Assembly: GCF_030053115.1 (NCBI RefSeq) | Contig: NZ_CP125619.1 | Coordinates: 3,669,501 to 3,733,500, forward strand | Source: Pseudomonas svalbardensis | GTDB taxonomy: Bacteria > Pseudomonadota > Gammaproteobacteria > Pseudomonadales > Pseudomonadaceae | DNA: 64,000 nt | Direction of reading: 5' to 3' | Shown here: piece after piece, positions 8,355 to 17,167 of the stretch | Layout: each line of letters starts with the position of its first letter | Position numbering within the stretch: position 1 is the first letter of the stretch | Program-made: the position numbers and the translations under genes | Notes under the pieces: generated by a model | Told to the model about the DNA's origin: nothing | Seen by the model: only the letters and a program-made list of their open reading frames with translations | The model's database searches: none

Positions 8355-9265
8355 AAACACTCAATCAGCAGTTCATGCGGCTGATGCCGAGTGGTCGAAA
8401 GCTCGTCATCGGGATTCCTTTCCTGTGGCTGTGCCTGTTTTTCCTGTTGCCGTTCTTCCTGGTGATGAAGATCAGCTTCTCGGAAGCGGCGCTGGCCATT
8501 CCTCCTTACTCAGAGATCTACACCTTCGCCGAGCAGAAATTTCAGCTATTGCTCAACATCGGCAACTACTCGCTGCTGACCCAAGATGAGTTGTACATCT
8601 CGGCCTACTTCGGCTCGTTGAAGGTCGCGTTTTTAAGCACGCTGATGTGCCTGGTGATCGGTTTTCCGATGGCCTACGCGATCACCAAGACCAACAAGGA
8701 AACGCAAAACGTTCTGCTGTTGCTGATCATGATGCCGACCTGGACGGCGATCCTGATCCGTGTTTATGCGTGGATGGGCATTCTCAGCAACAACGGTTTG
8801 CTCAACGGATTTCTGATGTGGACCGGGCTGACCTCGCACCCGATCGAGATCCTCAACACCAACACGGCCGTCTACATTGGGGTGGTTTACGCCTACCTGC
8901 CGTTCATGGTGTTGCCGCTGTACGCCAACCTGGTCAAGCACGATCATAGTCTGCTGGAAGCCGCGTCGGACCTGGGGTCGAGCAACTTCAACAACTTCTG
9001 GAAAATCACCGTGCCGCTGGCCAAGAACGGGATCATCGCTGGCTGCATGCTGGTGTTCATTCCGGTGGTCGGTGAGTTCGTGATTCCGGAACTGCTGGGC
9101 GGACCGGAAACCCTGATGATCGGTCGCGTGCTGTGGCAAGAGTTCTTCAATAACCGCGACTGGCCGGTGGCGTCTGCCCTGGCGGTGGTGATGCTGTTGA
9201 TCCTGATTGTGCCGATTCTGCTGTTCAACCGCAGTCAGGCCAAAGAGATGGAGGCACGGGGATGA
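8351..9265 (+). CDS. potH: Polyamine ABC transporter permease (PotH/SpuG type)
   Basis: A 304-residue inner-membrane permease with about six hydrophobic segments. The first spans roughly residues 20-42, and a large periplasmic loop follows it. The EAA-type cytoplasmic loop is visible as 'EAASDLGSSNFNNFWKITVPLAKNGIIAG' (read in parts), which docks on the ATPase. It begins in the ATGA overlap with potG and ends in another ATGA overlap with potI. It forms half of the translocation pore for putrescine or spermidine. Confidence 0.9.
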   Translation: MKTLNQQFMRLMPSGRKLVIGIPFLWLCLFFLLPFFLVMKISFSEAALAIPPYSEIYTFAEQKFQLLLNIGNYSLLTQDELYISAYFGSLKVAFLSTLMCLVIGFPMAYAITKTNKETQNVLLLLIMMPTWTAILIRVYAWMGILSNNGLLNGFLMWTGLTSHPIEILNTNTAVYIGVVYAYLPFMVLPLYANLVKHDHSLLEAASDLGSSNFNNFWKITVPLAKNGIIAGCMLVFIPVVGEFVIPELLGGPETLMIGRVLWQEFFNNRDWPVASALAVVMLLILIVPILLFNRSQAKEMEARG

Positions 9266-10146
9266 AACGCTTCGGATTTTCAAAGTTCATGCTGATTTTC
9301 GGCCTGTCGTTTATCTACCTGCCGATGTTGATTCTGGTGATCTACTCGTTCAACGCCTCGAAACTGGTAACCGTATGGGGCGGCTGGTCGTTCAAGTGGT
9401 ACGCCGGCCTGCTCGATAACTCGCAACTGATGGGTTCGGTGGGGCGCTCGCTGGAAATCGCCTGCTACACCGCGATTGCCGCGGTGGCGCTGGGGACGTT
9501 GGCGGCGTTTGTGCTGACTCGCGTCACGCGCTTCAAGGGCCGTACGTTGTTCGGTGGTCTGGTGACGGCGCCGCTGGTGATGCCGGAAGTGATCACCGGT
9601 CTGTCGCTGTTGCTGCTGTTCGTGGCGATGGCGCAGTTGATCGGCTGGCCGCAGGAACGCGGCATCGTCACCATCTGGATCGCCCACACCACGTTCTGTG
9701 CGGCGTATGTGGCGGTGGTGGTTTCGGCGCGTTTGCGTGAGCTGGACCTGTCCATCGAAGAAGCGGCCATGGACCTCGGGGCGAAGCCGTTCAAGGTGTT
9801 TTTCCTGATCACCATTCCGATGATCGCGCCGTCACTGGCGGCCGGCGGCATGATGTCGTTTGCCCTGTCGCTGGATGACCTGGTCCTGGCGAGTTTCGTG
9901 TCCGGCCCGGGTTCGACGACCCTGCCGATGGAAGTGTTCTCGGCGGTGCGTCTGGGTGTGAAGCCTGAGATCAATGCGGTGGCCAGCCTGATTCTGCTCG
10001 CCGTATCGATCGTGACCTTCATGGTCTGGTACTTCAGCCGTCGCGCCGAAGCGACCCGTAAACGTGCGATCCAGGAAGCGATGGACCAGACCGCCAGCGA
10101 ATCCTGGCAGCAACCTAAAAAGCAAATGGTAAAAGCGACGGCCTAG
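9262..10146 (+). CDS. potI: Polyamine ABC transporter permease (PotI/SpuH type)
   Basis: A 294-residue second permease with six predicted membrane segments and the EAA loop 'EEAAMDLGAKPFKVFFLITI'. The sequence 'SLDDLVLASFVSGPGSTTLPM' is characteristic of PotC/PotI proteins. It pairs with the potH product. The C-terminal tail (about residues 265-294) is charged and cytoplasmic. Its stop is 68 bases before the binding-protein gene, in the same direction. Confidence 0.9.
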   Translation: MKRFGFSKFMLIFGLSFIYLPMLILVIYSFNASKLVTVWGGWSFKWYAGLLDNSQLMGSVGRSLEIACYTAIAAVALGTLAAFVLTRVTRFKGRTLFGGLVTAPLVMPEVITGLSLLLLFVAMAQLIGWPQERGIVTIWIAHTTFCAAYVAVVVSARLRELDLSIEEAAMDLGAKPFKVFFLITIPMIAPSLAAGGMMSFALSLDDLVLASFVSGPGSTTLPMEVFSAVRLGVKPEINAVASLILLAVSIVTFMVWYFSRRAEATRKRAIQEAMDQTASESWQQPKKQMVKATA

Positions 10147-10214
10147 TGCCGTCGTTATTCACTGCATTGCGTCAACGATAAAAGCTCTTTAGTAGAAAGA
10201 ATGGAGTTGTACCG

Positions 10215-11312
10215 ATGAAAATGTTTGGCAGGACTCTGCTGACACTGTCCTTATTGGGCGCGATTGCCACCGGCGCCCAGGCCAATGACAAGGTACTGCG
10301 CGTCTACAACTGGTCGGATTACATCGCCCCGGACACCGTCAAGAAGTTCGAAGACGAGACCGGCATACGCGTGACCTACGATGTGTTCGACAGCAATGAA
10401 ACCCTTGAGGCACGGCTGCTCGCCGGTAAATCCGGCTACGACATCGTCGTGCCGTCCAACAGTTTCCTGGCCAAGCAGATCAAGGCTGGCGTCTATCAGG
10501 AACTGGATAAGTCGAAGCTGCCGAACTGGAAAAACCTCAACCCGGTCCTGCTGAAAAATGCTGCCGCCAGCGATCCGGATAACGGCCATGCCTTCCCGTA
10601 CATGTGGGGCTCGATCGGCATCGGCTTCAACCCGGAAAAGGTCAAGGAAGTGCTTGGCAGCAACGCGCCGACCAATTCCTGGGACCTGCTGTTCAAACCG
10701 GAAAACGCCGCCAAGCTGAAAGCGTGCGGCATCAGCTTCCTTGATTCGCCGACCGAGATGCTCCCGGCCGCCCTGCACTATCTGGGTTACCCGGTGAACT
10801 CGCAGAACAAGGAGCAGATCGCCGAAGCTGAAGCGCTGTTCATGAAGATTCGCCCTTCGGTGGCGTACTTCCATTCGTCGAAATACATCTCGGACCTGGC
10901 CAACGGCAACATCTGCGTGGCGGTCGGTTATTCCGGCGACGTGCTGCAAGCCAAGGCTCGTGCCCAAGAAGCGGGCGATAAGGTGAAGGTCGATTACAGC
11001 ATTCCCAAGGAAGGCGCGGGCAGTTTCTACGACATGGTCGCTATCCCTCGGGATGCGGCGAACGTGGAGAACGCTTACCTGTTCATGAACTTCCTGATGC
11101 GCCCGGACATCATCGCCGAGATCACCAACAACATCGGCTACAGCAACGCCAACGCGGCGGCTACGCCTTTGGTGGACGAAGCGATTCGGGATGATCCGGG
11201 CTCGTATCCGTCGCAGGCTGTGATGGCGACGCTGTATGCGATTCCGGATATGCCGATTGGCGTTCAGCGGGTGATGACCCGGGGCTGGACGCGGGTAAAG
11301 CTCGGTAAATAA
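10215..11312 (+). CDS. potF: Periplasmic putrescine/polyamine-binding protein
   Basis: A 365-residue solute-binding protein with a signal peptide at about residues 1-23 ('[16 protein letters not shown]') and a mature start '[14 protein letters not shown]', the conserved opening of PotF/SpuD proteins. The motifs '[18 protein letters not shown]', '[12 protein letters not shown]' and 'GYSGDV' belong to the polyamine-binding cleft. It delivers the amine to PotGHI. Being last in the operon and separated by a small gap, it may be made in excess. Putrescine versus spermidine preference cannot be read here. Confidence 0.92.
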   Translation: MKMFGRTLLTLSLLGAIATGAQANDKVLRVYNWSDYIAPDTVKKFEDETGIRVTYDVFDSNETLEARLLAGKSGYDIVVPSNSFLAKQIKAGVYQELDKSKLPNWKNLNPVLLKNAAASDPDNGHAFPYMWGSIGIGFNPEKVKEVLGSNAPTNSWDLLFKPENAAKLKACGISFLDSPTEMLPAALHYLGYPVNSQNKEQIAEAEALFMKIRPSVAYFHSSKYISDLANGNICVAVGYSGDVLQAKARAQEAGDKVKVDYSIPKEGAGSFYDMVAIPRDAANVENAYLFMNFLMRPDIIAEITNNIGYSNANAAATPLVDEAIRDDPGSYPSQAVMATLYAIPDMPIGVQRVMTRGWTRVKLGK

Positions 11313-11445
11313 AAATTTGCAACACCACCGATCAAGTGTGGGAGCGGTGTTGTTTTCCTGTTTTCCGTTCACGCAGCGCCTTACCACCGCTGCACTCCTA
11401 TCTGTAGAACGGCCTCACCTGGCTTCCTCGGTTAAGGTGAATTTG

Positions 11446-11471
11446 GGCGCCCTCCTCGGGCGCCTTTTTTT
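11446..11471 (+). terminator. Rho-independent terminator after potF
   Basis: GGCGCCC (11446-11452), loop TCCTC, GGGCGCC (11458-11464), then seven T. This ends the pot operon; the next gene is convergent, and its stop lies within the T-run. Confidence 0.9.
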
Positions 11472-12009
11472 ATGATGGAACGAGCGGCCATTCGGCCAGC
11501 GCTCGGTAGCGGCCCTTATGGGATTCGAACAGGGTGAAGTGATCGGCCCGCAGATAGAACTCGGGCGGCGTCGCGGACTCGGGCACCGGCACTCGGTAAT
11601 CACGCATCAGCGTCAGATGCGGCCGAAACTCCTTCGGCGAATCCTCAAACCCGAACGGCAGCATGGCCTGCTCAAGCGCGTAAACCAGCCGAAGTAATTC
11701 CGGTGATGCCTGCTCTGGCGCTAGCACCAACACCCCTGCCCTGCGCCAGACATCCAACCGATCAAGCACAACCCTCAAAGGCACACCCGGCGTTCGAACA
11801 TTGGCAGCGGCCGTGCAGATATCGGCGATTTTCGCCACCTCGACAGCGCCCAAAAACATCAACGTCAGATGAAAGCTTTCCACCGGCACCGGGCGTCCGC
11901 TCCTGAGCTCAAGTGCGCTGCGCCATTGGGCAATGGCCCGACGTTGCTCGGGCGTGCAGTTCAGGGCAAAAAACAGTCGTTTTAACGGCTCATGGGATTC
12001 GTCGCTCAT
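11470..12009 (-). CDS. thpR: RNA 2',3'-cyclic phosphodiesterase (2H superfamily)
   Basis: A 179-residue 2H phosphoesterase with both catalytic HxT motifs: 'FHLTLMFLG' (H47, T49) and 'PHLTLMRD' (H131, T133). The family, once called 2'-5' RNA ligase, opens RNA 2',3'-cyclic phosphates. Length is normal. AGGAGGTG precedes the ATG at 12009, so that start is preferred to a GTG lying inside the ribosome site. It is convergent with potF, and its stop overlaps the potF terminator. It has no evident functional link to its neighbours. Confidence 0.88.
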   Translation of the reverse strand: MSDESHEPLKRLFFALNCTPEQRRAIAQWRSALELRSGRPVPVESFHLTLMFLGAVEVAKIADICTAAANVRTPGVPLRVVLDRLDVWRRAGVLVLAPEQASPELLRLVYALEQAMLPFGFEDSPKEFRPHLTLMRDYRVPVPESATPPEFYLRADHFTLFESHKGRYRALAEWPLVPS

Positions 12010-12069
12010 ATCTGGCACCTCCTGACATCCAAGTTATAGTTCATGCAAACGATGCAACTGGAGGGGGCC

Positions 12070-12264
12070 ATGCGCGAGATCATCAGCAAGGAGCCATGGT
12101 GGGCTGTACCACCGAAACCCGGTCAGGATGAGTCCGAGCTGGAATGGGGCTGGCTGGTTCATTACAACGAAGGTGAGCCGCGCTTCGAGTTCATCAAAGA
12201 GCGGCCGACAGACAGCGAAATCCGTAATCGCAAGAGTTGCAGGATCACCCCGACGCCGGAGTGA
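12070..12264 (+). CDS. Small conserved hypothetical protein
   Basis: A 64-residue acidic, Trp-rich protein ('MREIISKEPWWAVPPKPGQD', 'ELEWGWLVHYNEGEPRFEF'). GGAGGGGGCC directly before the ATG at 12070 supports this start over an upstream ATG at 12043. It is divergent from thpR. No domain is recognised; the codon use is typical of the surrounding genes, so it is probably real. Confidence 0.65.
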   Translation: MREIISKEPWWAVPPKPGQDESELEWGWLVHYNEGEPRFEFIKERPTDSEIRNRKSCRITPTPE

Positions 12265-12278
12265 TCCTGTCGTTTATT

Positions 12279-12632
12279 TCAGGCTTTTACGATCATTTCG
12301 AACCCGCCAAAGATCAGCCTCTGGCCATCGAATGGCATCGGGTTGACGTCCGGTTGCATGCGCGGATCGTTCATGAGTTTTTCCATGCCGGCATCGCGGG
12401 TGGTCTTGTCGGGCCAGATGATCCAGGAAAACACCACGGTTTCGTCTTCCTTGAGTTTTACTGCCATCGGAAACGAGGTCACTTTGCCGTCAGGGACATC
12501 GTCGCCCCAGCATTCGGCGACGCTGAGGGCGCCGCCTTCCTTGAAAATGACGGCGGCGGTTTCGGCGTGCTTCTTGAATTTTTCGCGGTTGGCGGTGGGT
12601 ACGGCTGCGATGAAGCCATCAACGTAGGACAT
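12279..12632 (-). CDS. DUF1428 (YbaA-like) protein
   Basis: A 117-residue protein with the DUF1428 pattern throughout: 'YVDGFIAAVPTANREKFKKH', 'AECWGDDVPDGKVTSFPMAV', 'VFSWIIWPDKTTRD' and 'MPFDGQRLIFGGFE'. The fold is a ferredoxin-like dimer of the dabb type; the cellular role is unknown. It is convergent with the small gene upstream and follows the lipoprotein gene by 16 bases on the same strand, so the two may share a transcript. Confidence 0.85.
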   Translation of the reverse strand: MSYVDGFIAAVPTANREKFKKHAETAAVIFKEGGALSVAECWGDDVPDGKVTSFPMAVKLKEDETVVFSWIIWPDKTTRDAGMEKLMNDPRMQPDVNPMPFDGQRLIFGGFEMIVKA

Positions 12633-12648
12633 GGTCGTTCTCCTTGGG

Positions 12649-13716
12649 TTATGGGGCGATCTGCTGGTTAGTCGATTCCGTCGGCCCCCAATCGACAGAT
12701 CCGCTACCCGAACTGACCGACGGTACTTCGGCGCTCCCTGCCAGGTTGCCCTCGATCTGCGCCGCCATGTACAACGTACCGGCCATCACGCCGGTGGTCG
12801 GGTTTTGCACCAGCTTCAGCCAGGCCTTGTCGAACGTGTTACCCAGACTGCTGCGAATCAGTGCCTCGCTGTCAGGCCGGTCATTGGCCTGGATAATCGC
12901 GCGAATCCCCGCCACACCCACGGAAATCAAGCCCCCGGCCAATTTGCCCGCAGCAGCGGCCACCGCACTGGCCGCACCTCGCGGGACCATTTCGGCTTCC
13001 ATCCGTTGGCTGGCGCGCTTGGCCACCGGCGCCATGGCGGTGTCGGTCGAATCCACTCCTCGGTCGCCACCTGCCTTGTGGATCTTGTCGATCAGCGCCG
13101 CGTAGGCCGGTAGCGTGTTCAGCGGTTGAGTGTGCACGACCTGATACAGCGAGGCATTCCGGGCGGGCGGCGGGCCCAGGGCAATCGCGGGAATTTTCTG
13201 GATACGGCCGTTGAGCTGAGCCATCGGCACGCCGTGGCGCTGGGAGATTCGCTGCAGTTCTTCCTGAAGAATGTCCACATAGAACGCCGCTGCCAGGCCG
13301 AGAATCGCGTCAGGATCGATCTCCACCGCGACCGGCGCCAGCACGCGCTGTCGGTATTGCTCCAGCAGATAGGCTGCCAGGCGCTTGGCCGAGGCATCCT
13401 GCTCGCCCTTGGCGCTGAGCGTGTACCAACTGACCTTCATCGACAGCCATTCCTGGGTCCAGTAACTGCTGAACCATGGAATGAAGTTTTCTTCGGTCAG
13501 TTGATAGACCCGCGTTCGCCAGTAATCCATGGCACCGCGCGCGTAGATTTTGGTCTGCTCGGTGGCCGATTGCGACGCCGCGACAATCTCCCGGTCCACC
13601 ATTTGCCAGGTGCTTTGGGAAACAATCACCGGCACCACTTCCACTGGCGCACGCGCAGGCGTGGCGCATCCCGCCAACACCACCAACACGGCGACGATCA
13701 GCGAACGCAGGTTCAA
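12649..13716 (-). CDS. Predicted lipoprotein of unknown function
   Basis: A 355-residue protein with a lipoprotein signal, lipobox LAGC (C17), so it should be anchored in a membrane facing the periplasm. The mature part is largely helical. An Ala/Gly-rich stretch (about residues 245-275, 'AASAVAAAAGKLAGGLISVG') could insert in or pack against a membrane. No family is recognised. It ends with a Ser/Gly-rich tail. The gene lies between DUF1428 and the start of the exopolysaccharide region, but on present evidence it belongs to neither. Confidence 0.75.
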   Translation of the reverse strand: MNLRSLIVAVLVVLAGCATPARAPVEVVPVIVSQSTWQMVDREIVAASQSATEQTKIYARGAMDYWRTRVYQLTEENFIPWFSSYWTQEWLSMKVSWYTLSAKGEQDASAKRLAAYLLEQYRQRVLAPVAVEIDPDAILGLAAAFYVDILQEELQRISQRHGVPMAQLNGRIQKIPAIALGPPPARNASLYQVVHTQPLNTLPAYAALIDKIHKAGGDRGVDSTDTAMAPVAKRASQRMEAEMVPRGAASAVAAAAGKLAGGLISVGVAGIRAIIQANDRPDSEALIRSSLGNTFDKAWLKLVQNPTTGVMAGTLYMAAQIEGNLAGSAEVPSVSSGSGSVDWGPTESTNQQIAP

Positions 13717-13923
13717 GATCGCGGTTCTCTCGGGTTGAAATCAGATCAAGGGCTATATGCCTGAGTATAGGTGGCTGCCCACCTTGGGGCCGGAACAGTC
13801 AGCGATGATCCCACCATCACTTATGTCGATATTCACCATCGCCGCGAACGCCTTCCGCTCAAAAACCGTCAGCGTAGGATCAGCCTTAACCCAACGCAAA
13901 ACCCCGCATCGGAGGGGCGAATC

Positions 13924-14016
13924 ATGATTATCCATCTCCTGACCTGCCTGGCCCTGACGGCCGTCACACTGAGCGTTTTTTCCTGGTACGTCCTGTCCGA
14001 GGAGCGCACGTCATGA
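13924..14016 (+). CDS. Very small single-span membrane protein
   Basis: A 30-residue frame, 'MIIHLLTCLALTAVTLSVFS' plus a short polar tail, preceded by GGAGGGG at a fair distance. Almost the whole protein is one membrane helix. Its stop overlaps the next start by ATGA, the classic sign of translational coupling. It has the form of a small accessory subunit or regulator. It faces the exopolysaccharide operon, but no partner can be named from sequence. Confidence 0.5.
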   Translation: MIIHLLTCLALTAVTLSVFSWYVLSEERTS

Positions 14017-14273
14017 TTCACTCCGTGACCCTGGCTGTAAGCTTTGCGGTGTTCGGCAACAACTACTATTCCCAGTCGTTCGTTTGGCGCAAAACGTTCG
14101 AACTGGTGTTCGACAAAAACTTCGAGGCTCTGCTGATGCCGTCCGCCGCCAATCACTTCAACAATGAAGTGATCGGGCTCAATGATCAGTTCCGGTTCCT
14201 GAGCGATGTGCTGGAGGAGCACCTGCTGGCGACTGAGCTCGCCGCTACCGCCCCCCGGAATCAATACTTCTGA
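14013..14273 (+). CDS. Small hypothetical protein coupled to the 30-residue membrane peptide
   Basis: An 86-residue protein ('FAVFGNNYYSQSFVWRKTFE', 'LSDVLEEHLLATELA'), begun in an ATGA overlap with the small membrane protein. No domain is recognised. Codon use is typical of the host. Its 3' end overlaps the convergent epimerase gene by 29 bases, which is unusual and suggests either mutual transcriptional interference or recent shortening of the gap. Function unknown. Confidence 0.55.
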   Translation: MIHSVTLAVSFAVFGNNYYSQSFVWRKTFELVFDKNFEALLMPSAANHFNNEVIGLNDQFRFLSDVLEEHLLATELAATAPRNQYF

Positions 14274-15192
14274 GCAGTTGACCCAGGCCCTCGGCAAAAC
14301 AGGTCGGTGAGCTCAAGGAAAAACGCTCAAGCAGGCGACGGTTGTCGGCGCGCGAATGTTTGATGTCACCGGAACGTGGCGCGTCGTAGTTCAACGTCAG
14401 GGGTCGCCCCAGGAGTTCGCTCAATGCCGCCGCCAGATCGTTAACGCTGGTGGACCGGTTAAACCCGACATTGACCGGCTCGATACACGGCTTTGACCCT
14501 CCGACCGCCTGTACCAGGACCTTTACGAGGTCATTGACGTAAACAAAATCCCTTGTTTGCTCCCCATCACCGTAAACCGTGATGGGGAGTTTTTTTTGCG
14601 CCCTCTCGCTGAAAATGCTGATGACACCGGAGTAAGGCGATGAAGGGTCCTGACGAGGTCCGTAAATATTAAAAAATCGCAGAATGACCGGTTCAAGACC
14701 GTGTTGGCGTCGGTAAAAATCGAGGAAGTGTTCGCTGGCCAGTTTGTCGGCGGCATACGGCGTCAGCGGATTCTTGGGCGTGTCCTCGGTAATCGCCATG
14801 CCCTCGCCATTGTTGCCATAGATCGCCGCACTGGACGCGTAAACCACCCGTCTTACGCCTGCCTGGCGCATGGCTTCGCAGATATTCAGCGTACCGACGA
14901 AATTGCTTTGGTGAGTCGCGACCGGGTCATCGACCGACGCCTGCACCGAGGCTACCGCCGCCAGATGCACCACCGCGCTGCAGTCTTTCATCGCCCGCTC
15001 CACCGTCGGCGCGTCGGCGACATCCCCCACCACCAGGGTCAAATGGCAGCGATCAATCGGCAAGTTCGACAATTTCCCACTGGAAAGATCGTCCAGAACC
15101 CGTACGCTATAACCACTTTCAAGGAGTGCTTCGACCAGGTGCGAACCGATGAAACCGGCACCGCCTGTCACAAGAATTCGATCAGCAGTCAT
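14245..15192 (-). CDS. NAD-dependent nucleotide-sugar epimerase/dehydratase
   Basis: A 315-residue extended-SDR enzyme. The NAD-binding motif 'VTGGAGFIGSHLVEALLESG' is at the N-terminus, and the 'YASSAAIYG' and 'PYAADKLASEHF' segments carry the active-site Ser/Tyr/Lys set (the usual YxxxK is YAADK). 'FFNIYGPRQDPSSPYSGVIS' is the substrate loop typical of GalE/WbpP-like UDP-sugar 4-epimerases. It is the last gene of the minus-strand polysaccharide operon, 3 bases after the HlyD-like gene, and likely supplies the activated sugar. Confidence 0.85.
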   Translation of the reverse strand: MTADRILVTGGAGFIGSHLVEALLESGYSVRVLDDLSSGKLSNLPIDRCHLTLVVGDVADAPTVERAMKDCSAVVHLAAVASVQASVDDPVATHQSNFVGTLNICEAMRQAGVRRVVYASSAAIYGNNGEGMAITEDTPKNPLTPYAADKLASEHFLDFYRRQHGLEPVILRFFNIYGPRQDPSSPYSGVISIFSERAQKKLPITVYGDGEQTRDFVYVNDLVKVLVQAVGGSKPCIEPVNVGFNRSTSVNDLAAALSELLGRPLTLNYDAPRSGDIKHSRADNRRLLERFSLSSPTCFAEGLGQLLRSIDSGGR

Positions 15193-15195
15193 GAT

Positions 15196-16311
15196 TTATT
15201 TACTCCCCGGCGCAGTGGTGGGTGTTCGATCCATTGCAATGAAGTCGCCTATTTGCTCGATGAATTCACGGCTGTTACTGAGCATTTGTTGCCAGTCGGT
15301 GGGAAAGCGCACATTCAACGGCAGTTGATCGATTCTCCAGCGCGGCGACAGAGGGCGATCAAACCGGGCGGCGACCTGCAAGCCCATTTCGCTGGCAGCG
15401 AATGGCCCACGCAACACCGTCGGCGTGCGACCGGCGCTGTCGACAGCCTGGACAACATGGGCCGCCAACCACTCGCCATCGGGCATGCGTACGCGCAGCG
15501 GCTGGCCGATCGCGGCGTAGCTGATATTCAGCGGTTCCAGATAAATCCACAGCAGGGGCTCTTCCAGCCGCTCAAGGCGCATCAACAACGTACCCGCACC
15601 GACGTTTTCGCCGGGAGTGACCAACACCTCCGCAATTCGACCGCTCTGCGTAGCCTTGACCGACAATGCGGCGAGGCGCGTTTTCAACCACTGTTTTTCG
15701 GCGGTCTGTTGAATAATCTCGCGCTCAACGCTCAACGGCGACTGACGAGCCAATTGTTCGCGGCGCTCGAACGCCAACAGGTCTGCTTTAAAAGCATCGA
15801 GTTCGGATTGGGCGGCCAGCACTTCTCCACGAGAGACGGCGCCTGATAAAACGAGGTCCTCAAGCACCTGTACGCGCTCCTCCGTCCTGCTCACTCGGGT
15901 CCTGAGCAACTGACGTTCCCTGGTGTCCAGTTTGGTGTTGGTGGTGGGCACCGTTTTGGTCGGCATCGCAGTGAGCTGCGAGAGTCGCGCACGCCATTCG
16001 GGATTGTCGAGACTGACCAACGGCTGATCGATCTGGACCTGCTCCCCGGCCATGACGAACAGCTGATCGACCCGACCGGCATCCCGCGCGCGCACCTCAA
16101 GAATCGGCAGGCGCAATTGCGCCGGTGCGTCGATCATCAACATGCCGTAAGCCAGCTTCCCTCCCAACCAGATCAAGGGACTCGCAACCAGGAACAAGAT
16201 CAAATACCAACGCACGCGAAACGCCATGCGTTTGCCCGGCGCGTAGAGCACAGTCAAACCCTGTTCCTGGGTGGGGTTCAGTTCTTTGCGACTATCGAAT
16301 CGAATCTTCAT
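15196..16311 (-). CDS. HlyD/Alg44-like membrane fusion protein of a polysaccharide synthase
   Basis: A 371-residue protein with a cytoplasmic N-terminal stretch (about 1-30), one membrane helix (about 33-58, 'WYLILFLVASPLIWLGGKL') and a periplasmic barrel-sandwich ('ARDAGRVDQLFVMAGEQVQI') split by a coiled-coil hairpin (about 110-190). A second lipoyl-like half follows ('KATQSGRIAEVLVTPGENVG'). This is the layout of Alg44 and other HlyD-type partners that couple a GT2 synthase to export. No PilZ domain is seen, unlike Alg44. Gaps of 3 and 6 bases to its neighbours show one operon. Confidence 0.8.
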   Translation of the reverse strand: MKIRFDSRKELNPTQEQGLTVLYAPGKRMAFRVRWYLILFLVASPLIWLGGKLAYGMLMIDAPAQLRLPILEVRARDAGRVDQLFVMAGEQVQIDQPLVSLDNPEWRARLSQLTAMPTKTVPTTNTKLDTRERQLLRTRVSRTEERVQVLEDLVLSGAVSRGEVLAAQSELDAFKADLLAFERREQLARQSPLSVEREIIQQTAEKQWLKTRLAALSVKATQSGRIAEVLVTPGENVGAGTLLMRLERLEEPLLWIYLEPLNISYAAIGQPLRVRMPDGEWLAAHVVQAVDSAGRTPTVLRGPFAASEMGLQVAARFDRPLSPRWRIDQLPLNVRFPTDWQQMLSNSREFIEQIGDFIAMDRTPTTAPGSK

Positions 16312-16317
16312 GACGGC

Positions 16318-17166
16318 TCACCGTTTTGGAAAGTCTCGCCAGGCTTGCCAGTCAATGCCGGCAATTCCCCGTGGTTGCAGCTGTTCGCGCCAGACACTGG
16401 TCTGGTGCTGCAACTGCTCAGTCGACGCGCCGGCCCAGGATTCTGTGGCATCCAGTTGCGGCTCCGTGCTTTGCGCCAGGCGAAACTGCAGATCGGGCCA
16501 ACGTTGGGCGATCTGCTCTGCCATTCGTGCGCTGTTTTTCGGGTTACGGGTGTAGATCATCAGGCTGACCTGACGCACGCCCGCCTCGGGAAGCGCGCAC
16601 GGCAGACAGGTTTTTCCGGGTTTTGCCTCAGCGAACCAGCGATGGTGACTGGAGATTTCTACCGGCCATGGGCTGGCTGCTGAGGCTGCGCGCAAGGTAT
16701 CGAGCAAGTCCTTCAAGCGCTGATCAGGGACCGGCACGCCCAGTTGTTCGAGTTCCAGGTCCAGGTGCAGGCTGGTGAATGAAAGCCCCTTCAGCTTCGC
16801 CAGTAAGTCGGTGAGCTGATGGCGCTCCTGCGGTTCGATCCAGGCCGGATCGCCGAGCAACAGGCTGACTTGCACCCCCTTGCCGGCCGCGTCCTGCAGC
16901 AATTGCTCCAGCCGTTGGCGCGTCGTGGCAAGGTCTTTCAACTGGGCGGACTTGAGGCCAAGGTAGATCTTGTCCATCCCGGCTTTACGCAGTTGCTCGA
17001 GCTCCGCCTTACGTTGGTCGGGATCGAGCAACGCTTCGCTGTCCCAGACATAACTGGCCTGGGACCATTGGCTCGACTGCGCCCCCACCGCCGGAGCCGA
17101 AAGGGGTTGTGCGGCCAGTATCGTGGGGGGCAACGACAGCGTCAGCAGCAGAAGTATCGATCGCAT
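16318..17166 (-). CDS. Secreted protein of the polysaccharide operon, possibly barrel-type hydrolase
   Basis: A 282-residue protein with a signal peptide (about 1-19, 'LLLLTLSLPPTILAAQ'). The mature protein alternates short strands and helices ('KIYLGLKSAQ', 'VQVSLLLGDPAW', 'SLHLDLELEQLG', 'PVEISSHHRWF', 'QVSLMIYTRNP'), a pattern that fits a TIM barrel like those of secreted glycoside hydrolases. Acidic residues in 'LHLDLELE' could be catalytic. No exact family is recognised. Polysaccharide operons often carry a periplasmic hydrolase or lyase (compare AlgL, PelA, BcsZ), and this may fill that slot. Confidence 0.6.
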   Translation of the reverse strand: MRSILLLLTLSLPPTILAAQPLSAPAVGAQSSQWSQASYVWDSEALLDPDQRKAELEQLRKAGMDKIYLGLKSAQLKDLATTRQRLEQLLQDAAGKGVQVSLLLGDPAWIEPQERHQLTDLLAKLKGLSFTSLHLDLELEQLGVPVPDQRLKDLLDTLRAASAASPWPVEISSHHRWFAEAKPGKTCLPCALPEAGVRQVSLMIYTRNPKNSARMAEQIAQRWPDLQFRLAQSTEPQLDATESWAGASTEQLQHQTSVWREQLQPRGIAGIDWQAWRDFPKR

Positions 17167-17167
17167 A

